From NCBI RefSeq assembly GCF_901709675.1, contig NC_051096.1, forward strand, positions 701,001 through 765,000: DNA of 64,000 nt. Direction: 5' to 3'. Each line of letters opens with the position of its first letter. The stretch's first letter is position 1. Below are positions 1-12,100 of the stretch, one piece after another. The position numbers and the translations under genes were made by a program. The notes under the pieces were generated by a model. That model searched no databases and was not told where the DNA came from. It was given only the letters and a program-made list of their open reading frames with translations. The stretch is from Syngnathus acus. Lineage: Eukaryota > Chordata > Actinopteri > Syngnathiformes > Syngnathidae.

Positions 1-249
1 CTAAGAACCTGGAAAATAGTAAGGATATAACATATATCACGGGTCATTACGACGAGTTTGGTGGAGTTTTTACTGCTTCTTCCAACTCCTACCGCGCTGA
101 CTGTAACCTGACACTCTCTGGCTGCGTCTTGCCTCTTTTTTTTATTGTCGGACTCGGTGGACTCGGTCAAAATCAGCACCGAGTCCGGCAAAAATGACCG
201 AGTCCGACCGAGTCCGGGTCCCCGAGTCCGAACCGAGTCCACAGCCCTG
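1..249 (-). mobile_element. hAT-type element, inverted copy, left side cut by window edge
   Basis: The right boundary carries the terminus CCACAGCCCTG at 239-249, preceded by reiterated ACCGAGTCCG units (140-240). The block 147-249 is the reverse complement of the left end of the element at 453, so this is a second copy in opposite orientation. Its other end lies beyond base 1. No coding part is visible in the first 140 bases. Just right of it (250-274) is a short piece matching the L2-type LINE 3' region seen again at 34550. Confidence 0.7.
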
Positions 250-452
250 CTACCAAGCATGTTTTTGGGATGTTTGTATAAAATAATAAAATTTGCCCAC
301 ATATGAACGTGAAAAAGTATATGAGTTTGTCTAACTTAACAAAATATGTACATGTTGCGGTTTCACCCACTTCAGAAACTAAGTCTTTTGGCAAATCCTT
401 CTCTACACTGACAGGAGTTTTCTGAAACACTCGTCCTTGAAGTGCTTCGCAC

Positions 453-967
453 CAGGGCTGTGGACTCGGACTCGGTCGGACTCGGTCATTTTTGCCGGAC
501 TCGGACTCGGAGCTGATTTTGACCGAGTCCACCGAGTCCGACAATAAAAAAAATACGTTCAATTTTATTTTCATCATGCTGCTGAGAATGCGCGTCGGAC
601 ACTAACAGCAATGCCAATCAGCCAAGTCAGCGTAGAGCGCCTGTTTTCCGGGCTCAAGTTTATCATGTCTGATCAGCGCGGCGCGATGAAGGCTGACTTG
701 GTTGAGGCGATTTTGTTCCTAAGAACAAACTCAAGTCGTTGAATTGAAACTTGAAAGTATCTGTTTATTGTATTCGTTTATATGTTTAACAAGGACAAAG
801 CCATCATAAAACTGTTGTAATTATTTAGATTTTGATCTAAATTAGCCTTGAATAAAGACTAAGCAGTCACATGAATTAACAGAAAAAATGGACAGCCGGA
901 CTCGGAGTCGGACTCGGTGGTCAAGAGGCCGGACTCGGTGCAAAAATCCGACGAGTCCACAGCCCTG
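453..967 (+). mobile_element. non-autonomous hAT element with perfect 8-bp TSD
   Basis: The element starts CAGGGCTGTGGACTCGG at 453 and ends with the inverted form CCACAGCCCTG at 967. The 8-bp duplication CTTCGCAC is present on both sides (445-452 and 968-975), diagnostic for the hAT superfamily. GGACTCGG and ACCGAGTCC units fill both subterminal parts. Inside is only the C-terminal dimerisation segment of a hAT transposase (611-742). At 515 bp it is an internally deleted derivative. Confidence 0.9.
611..742 (+). pseudogene. hAT transposase C-terminal dimerisation fragment
   Basis: A 43-codon open stretch ending in TGA reads as the hAT C-terminal dimerisation domain, with the family signature QVSVERLFSGLKFI near its start followed by ALKADLVEA-like residues and an LFLR tail. 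The rest of the transposase (zinc finger, RNase-H-like catalytic core) is absent, so it cannot be catalytic. It sits inside the 453-967 element in the same orientation as the left terminus. The frame has no stop; the ATG at 611 is arbitrary because upstream exons are lost. Confidence 0.8.
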
Positions 968-1020
968 CTTCGCACAAAGAAGCAGGAGTTTGCTGAAAAA
1001 TTTAACCAGGCGCTTCCCTG

Positions 1021-1253
1021 TGAGCATTTTGACGACTAATAGATGTCTATATGCTACCCAGACGTCTCGGCTAAAACACGTCTAAAAATGGTCTAAAAGT
1101 GTAATAAATATAGACGTCTATGCCGTAGACGTCTATAGCATAGACGTCTACTAGATGTCTATACTATAGACGTATACGGGATAGACGTCTATTAGACGTC
1201 TATATGTAAAAGTTTTTTAGATGTCTACAGGATAGAGTAGACGTCTATCTATA
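1021..1253 (+). repeat. TAGACGTCTA palindrome array, left terminal inverted repeat of a large element
   Basis: Dense repeats of AGACGTCT and near variants (AGATGTCT) lie in an AT-rich spacer. From 1022 to about 1215 the sequence matches, in reverse complement, the block 23190-23402, including the unique stretches GCTACCCAGACGTCTCGGCT and GAGCA(A)TTTTGACG at the outer edge. The two blocks are therefore inverted repeats about 22 kb apart. The array is interrupted at 1253 by a Tc1-type insertion and resumes at 3998. Confidence 0.8.
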
Positions 1254-1571
1254 GGACCCTCAGAAAATTAGAATATTGTGATAAAGTTCTTTATTTTCTG
1301 TAATGCAATTAAAAGAACAAAAAATTCATACATTCTGGATTCATTACAACCCAACTGAAATATTGCAAGCCTTTTATTATTTTGATATTGCTGATTATGG
1401 CATACAGCTTAAGAAAACTCAAATATCCTATCTTAAAATATTAGAATATCATGTAAAAGTATACTAGTAGGGCAGGGGTGGCCAACCAGTCAGAGACTAA
1501 GAGCCACATTTTTTACTGTGTCATCGCAAAGAGCCACATCATACACATGAGCACACATGAACACCCCCCCC

Positions 1572-1696
<125 letters not shown>

Positions 1697-2002
1697 CTCT
1701 GCTCAGCCAAATTTATTGTGTGACATTATTATGTCACGCACCAACATGATAATGACAAATTGACTCCTACAGTACTAAAACCACAGACCAAAGACCACAT
1801 TTTCAACAATGAACATTGTCTGCATTGTCTCACACAGACAAACTCTCAGTTCAACAAATTCCACAAACAAAAACATAAGTTTTTTGACTTACTATGTGTG
1901 GCGGGACAGACCATTCGTTTTAGTTTGTCGTTTTCAGGAGACAAGATTTCAATAACGTCACTGAGGCATATTTTAACGAACTCCACTTCATTGTATGGCT
2001 TT

Positions 2003-2350
2003 TTAGCTCGTGCAATGTTCCAAGCCAGTTGAAACAATGCAAGTGTGACAGTCTCTGAGTGCTTCGTAATTTTTTTGAAAAACTGTACCTATTTTTCTGC
2101 CTGACTTTTCAAAGTCTCCAAACTTGTGCTTGCGAAATTCAGTCCCTTTTGCAAAGTCCTTATCGATATTGGCATTAAGTGAGTTGAAGTGCCGCTGACC
2201 ATTTGAAGCTTTTAAATGCGCCAATGACGTCCGACATATCAGGCAGAATGGCTTGCCATAGCGTTCAACAAAAAACAACTTTAACTCTGTTAAAAACGTC
2301 CTGTGTTCATCGTCATATATTCGTTTAGCTGTGCATTTTTTCCTTGCCAT
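2003..2350 (-). pseudogene. N-terminal fragment of hAT transposase (zinc-finger part)
   Basis: The 115-codon ORF starts with a basic segment and continues through KPFCLICRTSLAHLKASNGQ, then a histidine-containing RHFNSL segment. This is the C-x2-C...H layout of the BED/TTF-like finger found in hAT-derived proteins. It ends after FRKHKFGDFE-like residues without any catalytic domain, consistent with an internally deleted copy. It lies on the strand opposite to the surrounding Tc1 transposase. Confidence 0.65.
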
Positions 2351-2743
2351 TTTGGCAAGCGTCTTGTCAGCTTTTCTGGACCGAATGGGCCCCCGTAGTC
2401 ACAGTCGCCATTCATTAAAAAGCCAGCAAAACCAATCGCTCTGTTTGTCCCTCCTCCTTTGCGGGATTTCCCCTCACGCGCATGCGCGTTTGACCAAAAT
2501 ACCATATTGAACCCAAGCGAAGAAAATACGCACGAAAAATAAACACAAATGTTGATATGAACGTAAAAGAGCCGCATGAAACCAGCCAAAGAGCCGCATG
2601 CGGCTCGCGAGCCGCGGGTTGGCCACCGCTGTAGTAGGGTATTCAACTAATCACTTGAATGGTCTAATTAACTTGAAACACCTGCAAGGGTTTCCTGAGC
2701 CTTGAAAAACACTTAGCTTGGTTCAGTGAACTAAATCACAAGT

Positions 2744-3725
2744 ATGGGGAAGACTGCTGATCTGACTGCTGTCCAGAGGACCATCATTGACACTCTCCAT
2801 CAGGAGGGTAAGACACAAAAAGAAATTTCTCAAAGAGCAAGCTGTTCAAAGAGTGCAGTTTCAAAGCACATCCACAAAAAGTCTGTTGGAAGGGGGAAAT
2901 GTGGCAGGAAACGCTGCTCAACCAAGAGAGATGACCGCAGCCTTTAACAGCATTGTGAAGAAGAGTCACTTCCAGAATTTGGGGGAGCTTCAAAGACAGT
3001 GGACTGGAGTCCAGGTATCAAAAGCCACTGTTCACAGACGTGTCCGGGAAATGGGCTACAATAGCCTTATTCCCGTAGTCAAGCCACTTCTGAACTCAAG
3101 ACAACGGAAGAAGCATCTGACTTGGGCTATGGAAAAGAAGCACTGGACAGTTCCAGAGTGGTCCACAGTCCTCTTTTCAGACGAAAGCAAGTTTTGTATT
3201 TCATTTGGAAGTCAAGGCGCCAGAGTCTGGACAAAAGGCTGGAGAGAAGCAAAATCCAAGTTGCTTGAAATCCTGTGTGAAGTTCCCACAGTCAGGTTTG
3301 GGGAGCCATGTCAGCTGCTGGTGTTGGTCCACTGTGTTTCATCAAGTCCAGAGTAAATGCAGATTTTAGAGCACTACATGCTTCCGTCTGCTGAAAAGCT
3401 CTATGGAGATGATTATTTCATTTTCCAGCATGATCTGGCACCTGCCCACAGTGCCAAAACCACCAGTAAATGGTGTACTGACCATGGCATTACTGTCCTC
3501 GATTGGCCTGCCAATTCCCCTGACCTGAACCCCATAGAGAATTTGTGGGGTATTGTGAAGAAGAAGCTGAAAGACACCAGACCCAACTATGCAAATGAGC
3601 TAAAGGTTGCTATTGAAGTATCCTGGGCATCCATAACACCTCAGCAATGCCACAGGCTGATTGCCTCCATGCCATGCCGCATTGATGCAGTAATCCGTGC
3701 AAAAGGATTCCCAACCAAGTACTGA
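2744..3725 (+). pseudogene. broken Tc1-type transposase (DD34E family)
   Basis: The reading frame begins MGKTADLTAVQRTIIDTLHQ, an N-terminal helix-turn-helix typical of fish Tc1 transposases. It shifts frame near 2880-2900 into a second frame (…TVHRRVREMGYNSL…LFSDESKF…), breaks again near 3240-3355, and finishes in a third stretch with FQHDLAPAHSAK, SPDLNPIENLWG and GFPTKY. The three acidic residues of the catalytic triad are individually visible but never in one frame, so this copy is dead. The total span of 982 bp is close to the usual ~1 kb gene. Confidence 0.85.
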
Positions 3726-3997
3726 GTGCATTAATGGACATTTTCAAATGTTTGATTTTGTTTTGCTGTTCTAAATCTTTTTTTTTTACTTGGTCTGAGG
3801 AAATATTCAAATTTTTTGAGATAGGATTTTTGAGTTTTCTTAAACTGTAAGCCATAATCAGCAATATTAAAACAATAAAATGCTTGCAATATTTCAGTTG
3901 ATTTGTAATGAATCCAGAATGTATGACATTTGTTTTTTTAATTGCATTTCAGAAAATAAAGAACTATATTATTCAGATTTTCTGAGACAGTCCCGTA

Positions 3998-4205
3998 TAT
4001 GTGAAGGTCTACGGGATAGACGTCTATTAGACGTCTATATGTACAAGTTTTTTAAACATCTACGGAATAGATGTCTATTAGACGTCTATATGTGAAAGTT
4101 TTTTTAGACGTTTATTTAGTAGACGTTCGAATGATGGCTAATTGCTACTAGCGCGATTAGCGCTAATAATTGAACATCTAGACGTCTATTCAACATTGAG
4201 GTTCT
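3998..4205 (+). repeat. AGACGTCT array, continuation after Tc1 insertion
   Basis: Palindromic AGACGTCT units continue from the array at 1021-1253, in the same spacing and with the same GTGAAAGTTTTTTTAG-type spacers. A second small palindrome (GCGCGATTAGCGC, about 4150) lies near its right end. The flanking 4206-4700 is AT-rich with no recognised feature. Confidence 0.8.
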
Positions 4206-4723
4206 CTTCAATACATTTAACCTGTGATCCTTACCTTTGTGTAGTTCCAGGATGTTGTGAAAATGCATTTCATTAGTGATGGTCCAGGGTGTGAAAATTG
4301 ACATTTTTTAATATAAAAATAGGTTTCAGTAACAGTCATACTTATGTTAGCTGCAGATATAAATACACCTTTTGATGTTAAAATTAACCAAAACGATAAT
4401 TGAACCTAAATAAAAACATTTTTTCAAACATTATCCAACCGTCACAAATATAAATGTGCAATGTTTTTAAATCATGTTTAAAAATGTAAAAATATACATA
4501 CAATATTAAAAAATGGGGGCTGTTTTAATAGAACAAAACTACTAAGTTACAATATATATACATATTTTATGTAGGACATATCAAATAAACAAAACAACCA
4601 GCTCGGCGTAACACAAGGGGGAAACAATATAAACTTCACTCTCTTGTGGGGTTTTGATAGCCCCCTTTGCTACTCAGCGCTGGAGCCAGTTTTCATTTTA
4701 AAGTCATTGCGGTCCTTGTTTCA

Positions 4724-5712
4724 TCATCCGTGGCCTCTGTGCGTGTCGCCAACAGGTTCGACAAAGATGAACTCGATGGACATCAGGCACCACCCATTGT
4801 AGACCTTGGGATTACTCTGTAAAAGAAATATGAATATGGGAAAAAAATACTACCTGTAAAATAGCTTTTCCTTGATGTATGTCATGTCAGTCGCACATTT
4901 TGAACATAAAGCAATCGCACAGGAACGAGCAGACAAGTTTTTTTATTTACCAGCGCTACCAGAGCAGTCTTCTTGTGCGCCCTCTTTGCACGAGTTTCAC
5001 CACCACGCATATTGTCATTTACGTAAAATCTACAACAGAAAAAAAAAGTCAACATTGAGAGCAGCCACCACATCATAAGCCTTCACTGTTGTCTTTTCTA
5101 ATCTACAGTACAGATGTCAAACTAATAATACCTGTCCATGGTCTTGGAAACATGCAAGTCTTCAAATCAGCCCCTCCCAACACAAGACTGCTTTGCAATC
5201 TGTATACAAGGCATTATGAACAGTGTCTCAGAAGAGTGGAATTAAGAGTAGACAAAATTGAATTGAGGACTTTTTTTCTTGTAAATCAAGCAAAAAAGTA
5301 ACTGAAAAGTCAGTAACTTTGACAGCACAGCAATTAAATCAAACGGAACCCTACAGGTTCCATTTGTAAGCTATCAAGAGTGAAGGGGGGAATCACAAGC
5401 TTAATCATTCTGTCATTCATTCTTGCATCCTGTTTGTCATTTATTTCCTTGAACATCAAGTCAAAGGTCTCCAGATCAATCATGGGCAACCGTCCACTCT
5501 CTGCGCTACATTATGAATGAGAATTGAGGCTTCTCAGCCCATGGATTGCCAAAAGGGGCTCCATGATGACCTTCAGAAACTCTGAGAATGTAGAGAAATA
5601 GAAATAAAATACTCAAATTACTGCAGTTATGACCTCTTTTTAAATGACTAATGCCTACAAAAAAAAACCTCTTACTTTTCCCTGTGATGGGCATTTCACA
5701 CTCACTTCCTAG
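4724..5712 (-). pseudogene. unidentified spliced coding remnant
   Basis: Read on the - strand there is a series of exon-like blocks with matching splice sites. A 37-nt exon (5712-5676: LGSECEMPITGK) is followed by a longer exon from 5581 down to about 5360 (FLKVIMEPLLAIHGLRSLN, one in-frame TAA, then LPMIDLETFDLMFKEINDKQ). A block ending near 5130 comes next (HVSKTMD then a GT donor). An exon 5029-4951 (FYVNDNMRGGETRAKRAHKK) joins in frame to a terminal exon 4816-4724 (SNPKVYNGWCLMSIEFIF, TGA stop). Phases between the last three agree. I do not recognise the family. The internal stop suggests decay. It could be the lost cargo or transposase gene of the AGACGTCT element, or a captured host gene. 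Confidence 0.45.
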
Positions 5713-5949
5713 CTGTTAAAGAATGAAACAAGTGTTAGCTGCAAGATTCAAATGAACCATTTTCCAATGATATACTTTGCCCTGTTTGAAAAAAAAAAAA
5801 AAGATGGCATTCTGTCTGTGCCTTTGAATGTGGTGCAATTTAATTTGGCTGTTGCACATATCCAATCACGTTATTTTAAAATAGTACTGATAAAATTGCT
5901 TGTTCTACAAGTTGTTATCCAAATGATGAAAATGTACAGGGTAAACCTG

Positions 5950-6430
5950 GGTTTTATTTTGCACTTTGACATAGTGATGTGCATTCCAGGTCTTTTAGGT
6001 GAACTAAATCTTTAGAATCAGTTCACCCAAAAGATTCGTTCAAACGAACCGTTCAATGAATCCCCCCCCCCACCCCCCACCCCACCACTCACACACACAC
6101 ACTGATACGTTGTTGTTGTTTTTTTACATCCAGTGGAAACAACCCATACACATCAAACAATACAACCACACAACCCCGCCAAATTATTATATATATAATA
6201 ATAATTGGCTCGGGTAATTAACACATTTCTTTCTATAATACAACACTTACACACTGATCCGTTGGCAACAGTCTCTCACCCGGTCGTGAACGGGAAATTG
6301 CGTCACTAACTCGTTCATGAACGGGAAATTACGTCACTGACTCGTAAAGTCCCTCCTCCATCTATCGCTCGCTGGCGCTGCTGATTGGTCGTTCGCGAGG
6401 ATTCACGAGTGAGTGACAGACAGCATTGCC
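5950..6430. repeat. probable degraded DNA-transposon repeat
   Basis: The segment contains GTTCACCCAAAAGATTCGTTC-type sequence near 6020, homopolymer C and CA tracts, and two tandem copies of a GTTCATGAACGGGAAATT-like motif near 6290-6345. The motifs resemble fish interspersed repeats, but no clean termini or target duplication are visible. Region 6430-7290 shows no gene. Confidence 0.35.
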
Positions 6431-7514
6431 GCTATCCCATTGCCAGCCGACACACTTTATGCCGACACACTTTATGCCGACATTGATGTTTTAATTTTGT
6501 TTTTGTTGGCTTGTAGTTGATGGTGTTATTACATATCGAATGTGTTTGTGTTTGAATAAAAGGTTGAAAAAAAAACGTTATGGCGACATTTGTTAATTTT
6601 GGGGACACCAATTCATATAACAACGTAAAACACATATACATATTGTCATATAAAGCAGTTAACCAAATGTCAGATTTTTATGTTTTGATTGGCGAATATA
6701 AAAACAAGGAATAAAACACCAGACAAGTTATAACTTCAAGAGTTTTTTATTCGCCATGTTTGAGCGTGCCAAACAAGGAATTTGACTTCGGTAAAACACA
6801 CCCTCTGTTCAACATTTAGGTGACTAACTTAAATGTTTATTAAAATAATAAAATGCCTAATATTAAAAACGTAAGATGAATAGGTTTCAACCACGTTCAA
6901 AAAGTAAAGGATGTTAACTTTACCGAACTACCCCCCAACAAACACATACAGACAAACTACTCACAAAAACATTCTTGAAACATAACAGAGCATGCTCTGT
7001 CCAAAATTATTACTCACCAAAATGCAGCCCTTCTTTGTCTTACAAAAAGTAAGTTGGTTTGTTCTTTTTCTGAAGCAACATCGACTTTCGCAACTCGAAG
7101 AAAAATACTCTCTCGGCGCTTCTTCCTGGATTTTATTACCAGACGAACCGGAACCGATTACTTTTAACCCGAAACTGGAGTTTCTTCTCCTTAGTGGGGG
7201 GAGGTAAAATATGTCCTCAACCGCCCTTCGTGCAGGTTGATATACTCTGATCCACTTGATGAGCTATTTTTTTGGGCGTACACTATCTAATGCAGGGGTC
7301 ACCAACCTTTCTTAAACCGACAGCTACTTCCTGGGTACTGATTAAGGCAGGGGTCACCAACCTTTCTTAAACCGAGAGCTACTTCCTGGGTACTGATTAA
7401 GGCAAAGGGCTACCAGTTTGACACACACTTCTGAAATAGCCAGTTTGCTCAATTTGTTATTATTGTCATTTCCAGTTCACATGTAAGTGTGATTTTAACA
7501 AGAATAGCAAAAAT

Positions 7515-8553
7515 CAGAGATGGGACCAAGTCACACATGTGCAAGTCTCAAGTGAGTCTCAAGTCTTAACCTTCAAGTCTCAAGTAAGCCCCAAGTCATT
7601 TTTTTCTTGGGCAAGTGAAGTCAAGTCAAGTCAAGTCCTTAAATAGGTCAAGTCAATTCCAAGTCAAGTCTTTAAATAGGTCAAGTCAAGTCCAAGTCAA
7701 GTCACATTATTGCAATTTTACCCGCAGAATCTGATCTTAGTAACGTGAAAAGACAAGATATAAGTAACTTTAAGGAACCATCATTGTCCAATGTGTCTAA
7801 CCTGTTTAAAAAATATGACAATAATTTGGATTTGCACTGTAATTACTGATATTCAGTAAAATAAACCATGGAATCAAACAAAAAAGAAATTACCTCATAC
7901 AATGATTGACAGCTCAATCTAAACAAATGAACGTCTGCCGACAGTATCTGACACATTTGAGTTGCAAATATGAAAAAATAATCTGAAAAGAATCTGAAAG
8001 AAGAAACACATTAAAGAGCATTAGAAACATTTTATGTTTCATCTGTAACATCTGGAGACACTAGAGCTCTATAAACTTCAAACGGACAAATTTTGCAGTT
8101 GTCGTCTGGCTGTCTGAAATGTTTCTGTTGCATATCTTGCACTGTGCTGTCCGTCTTTTGCCGTCATAAATGTAATTGCGATAGCCGAAGGTGATGACTC
8201 GCGGTACCGCTCCCGCTGACATGTTTGTGCATGTCTGATATAAAGGGGCGTGATTCTCCAATAAACACGTTAGGTAGGTAGAGAGGGCACGACTGATTGA
8301 TTGACAGGGTAGCGATCCAATCATGACAATGCCATTCTCAGCCTGCGCTCCTACCGTGTTATCAATATTACTTTTTTAAAGGTATTATTAATTTTATATT
8401 CAAACTGAAAACATAAACTAAATAACACTGAAGTCATTCAAGTCATCGTGTCCCAAGTCAAGTCAAGTCCCGAGTCTTTAACTTCCAAGTCATCAAAACA
8501 GCGACTCGAGTCGACTCGAGTCCAAGTCACAGTGACTCGAGTTCCCATCTCTG
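7515..8553 (-). mobile_element. hAT element with AAGTC-rich ends, TSD GCAAAAAT
   Basis: The ends are CAGAGATGGGACC and the inverted TTCCCATCTCTG, with the exact 8-bp duplication GCAAAAAT at 7507-7514 and 8554-8561. Both subterminal regions are arrays of CAAGT/AAGTC. The middle carries a - strand BED-finger exon (8324-8061). It is 1039 bp and non-autonomous. Confidence 0.9.
8061..8324 (-). pseudogene. BED zinc-finger exon of a hAT transposase
   Basis: The 87-codon frame contains RRTAQCKICNRNISDSQTTT, the first half (C-x2-C) of a ZBED-type DNA-binding finger, preceded by a GYRNYIYDGK segment. The following histidine part and the catalytic domain are absent because the element is internally deleted. 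It is expected to be non-functional. Confidence 0.6.
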
Positions 8554-9195
8554 GCAAAAATACAGTCAAACCTTAGTTTTTTATCACAATCCGTTCCAGA
8601 AGGCGGTTCGAGAAGCGAATCGGTCGAATTCTGTATCTATCTTTTCCATTACAAATAATTAAACATTATCTAATCCGTATCAAAACAAAAAAAACCCCGC
8701 CTTTTTTAAGCATTTTTTCATTTGCGCATATTTGTCCAATCGCGCAACTGCAGCGCACCGCCGAACGCGCAACCGTAGCGCGTCGCCCACCGCGCAACTG
8801 CACCGCGCTGGTCGCATTATTGTGACTGAGCCGTCGCTGAAATTTAGAAAATATTTTTAAAGTCCTGATGTACTTTCCAAAATTTAAGTGGACCTAAGTG
8901 GGCAGGGAGCTTAATTTTGACCGATCGCGCAACTGCAGCGCACCACCGAACGCGCAACCGTAGCGCGTCGCCGACCGCGCAACTGCACTGCGCTGGTCGC
9001 ATTATTGTGACAGAGCGGTCACTAAAAATTTTGAAAATATTATTAAAGTCCTGATGTACTTTCCAAAATTTAAGTGGACCTCAGTGCGCAGGGAGCTTGA
9101 TTTGGTCCGATCGCGCAACCGCAACGCGCCGGGCGCTCACTGTCGCATTGCTTTAAGAGCGTCTTTGTGTTTTAGGATGGCTTTACTGCTCCCAC

Positions 9196-12100
9196 AGGGA
9201 TGCAGGGGATCGATCGGGGGAGCAACAGTGGGCCCCTAGGCGTGACGTACAGGCCCACCGGCGCGTGGATGTCCTGGCGCCCGCTAACCACTGTCCCAGC
9301 TATGGGGGAAATAGCACCCCCGCTGCCTTGTGGGTATCGTCTGGAACGAAAAGGCTAAGGGAGCAAACCCCGACAGGAAACCCGGCTTGGACTCCGTTAG
9401 GCAGACTCATGCTTTAAAAGAAAAAAGGCATTGTTCTGGCAACTCCTGCAGCCAACCTGATGCCAAACGTATCGGTTCACCGTTCCTTTGGATGACAACA
9501 GGAAGGCCAAGAGGGAAGCCGTGATGCCTGGGAAACTCAAGGCTTCCATAAAAACTTGCCCAGGCTTCTTGCGCACTGGAGAGGAAACTTCAGCTCCACT
9601 AACCAGCGGAGACACAACACGGGAGGTTAGCAGTTACCGGTTATAAGCCCTTTCTTATTGGCGTAGAGTATGGGTGCCAGGGGCTACCTCCGACGGTGGG
9701 AGAGATGTTCGGTCTCATTGGACAGCTACCGCCCGCCTCAAGCTGGGCAGCCCCCAGCCAATAAGGTGCTTTCCCGCCACAGCCTGCCTGCTTCATTGGG
9801 TGCTTGGAGCTCAGGGATTTATCCTAACAAGTGGGCTGTAAATTCACGCACCAAGCAACAAAAGGAAATTACCGAAGATTCCACCACTACGCCTGGGGTG
9901 CTGGAATGTCAGGACTATGACACCCGGGCTCAGCGACAACCTACAACAAATTAGTGATGTCCGTAAAACTGCAGTTATCAACAACGAACTCCTGAAGCTC
10001 AGAATTGACATCTCGACCCTCCAGGAAACACGACTCCATGGATCTGGCTCACTCAAGGAAAAGGACTATACCTTCTTTTGGCGGGGGAAGCCCCCTGAGG
10101 AAACCAGGGAACACGGAGTAGGGTTCGCTGTCAGGAACACACTCCTGGGAGCAGTGGTACCACCCACAGGTGGCTCTGAGAGAATCCTGGCTCTCTGCCT
10201 CAATACATCTATGGGACCTGTCCACCTAGTGAGTGTGTACGCTCCAACACTTAGCTCCCCCCAGGAAATAAAAGAAAGGTTTTATGATGAACTCGAAGCG
10301 ACTCTTAAAAACATTCCCAGCCGTGAACAGCTCTACCTACTTGGTGACTTTAATGCTAGAGTCGGAGCCGATCGTGACTCCTGGCCATCCTGCTTGGGAC
10401 ACCATGGCATCGGTAAGCTGAATGAAAATGGGCAGAGACTTCTGGAGTTCTGCACATATCACCACCTCTGCATCACCAACACATACTTCCAGACCAAACC
10501 CATTCGCAAAGTCTCTTGGAGACATCCACGCTCAGGTCACTGGCACCAGTTAGACCTGATCATAACACGCACTTCTGATCTCAGAGGCATCCTTCAAACA
10601 CGCAGTCTCCACAGTGCAGTCTGCGACACAGACCACTCCCTTGTGCTCTGTAGAGTCAAGCTACAGGCAAAAAACCTACACAGATCCAAATCAAAGGGAG
10701 CCCCACGCATCGACAGCAGCAAAACAACCGACCCAACCAAAGCTACAGCCTTCCTCTGTGCCTTAGAAGTCTCCCTCCACGGCCCACCCCAGTCCAGCTC
10801 CGCTCAGCGGTACTGGGATGGCTTGAGGGATGCCATACACAGCACGGCCCTGTCGGTCTTTGGCAAAAAGCAGGGAAAACCAAATGACTGGTTCAATGCC
10901 AATTTAACAACATTGGCACCAATTCTTGAAGAAAAACGCGTCGCACTCACAAATTACAAGCGCACTCCAAACACCAAAACTCTACAGACCCTCCGATCTT
11001 CTAGGGGGAAACTCCAACAAGCCGCTAGACGTTGTGCCAATGACTATTGGCTACAGCTCTGCAGCAACATTCAAGCAGCTGCTGACACAGGCAACATCAG
11101 ACTCATGTTCGATGGCATCAAAAAGGCACTTGGACCATCACCCCGCAAAATTGTCCCACTGAAATCAGCTTCGGGAGAAACCATCGCTGAACGCTCTAAG
11201 CAGCTGGACCGCTGGGTGGAACACTACTCAGAGCTCTATGCCAGGGACAACAGTGTCTCTGATGCAGCCCTCAGGCATGTAGGGCACCTACCTGTTATGG
11301 AAGAGCTTGACATGGAACCAACAACTGAGGAGCTAAGCAAAGCAATTAACAGCCTGCCCAGCGGAAAAGCTCCAGGCACCGATGGGATAACAGCCGAAGT
11401 CCTCAAGTGTGGGAAGCCTGCTCTTCTGCATAGACTGCACAAGCTTTTATGCCTGTGCTGGAAAGAAGGCTCTGTCCCACAGGACATGAGAAATGCTAAC
11501 ATCGTCACCTTGTACAAAAACAAGGGAGACAGGAGTGACTGTAACAACTACCGTGGCATCTCCCTACTCAGCATTACCGGTAAGCTCTTTGCTCGAGTTG
11601 TACTAAACAGACTCCAAGTCCTCGCAGAGATGCTTTACCCAGAGTCACAGGCAGGGTTCAGAGCAGGAAGATCAACTCTGGACATGATCTTCACCCTGAG
11701 ACAGCTGCAGGAGAAGTGCAGAGAACAACATAAACCTCTCTACATGGCCTTCGTTGACCTTACCAAGGCTTTTGACCTGGTGAGCAGGAGCGGCCTTTTC
11801 CAAATGGTGGAACGGATAGGTTGCCCGCCAAAACTCCTCAGCATCCTCCAGTCCTTACACACTGACATGAAAGGTACTGTTCAGTACGATGGGTGCACTT
11901 CTGAGTCCTTTAACATCCGCTGTGGTGTCAAACAGGGATGCGTTTTGGCACCCACTCTGTTTGGGATATTCTTCTCTCTCCTCCTGCGCCAAGCCTTCGG
12001 AACATCAACTGAGGGAGTTTACTTACACACCAGGACAGACGGCAAGCTATTCAACCTAGCCCGACTGAGAGCAAAAACCAAGATCAGACCACTCACCATT

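Noticed and set aside
173-577. 134-codon - strand ORF as a gene
   Set aside because: Most of it is the GGACTCGG repeat of two hAT copies; the middle (VEKDLPKDLVSEVGE) has no recognisable homology.
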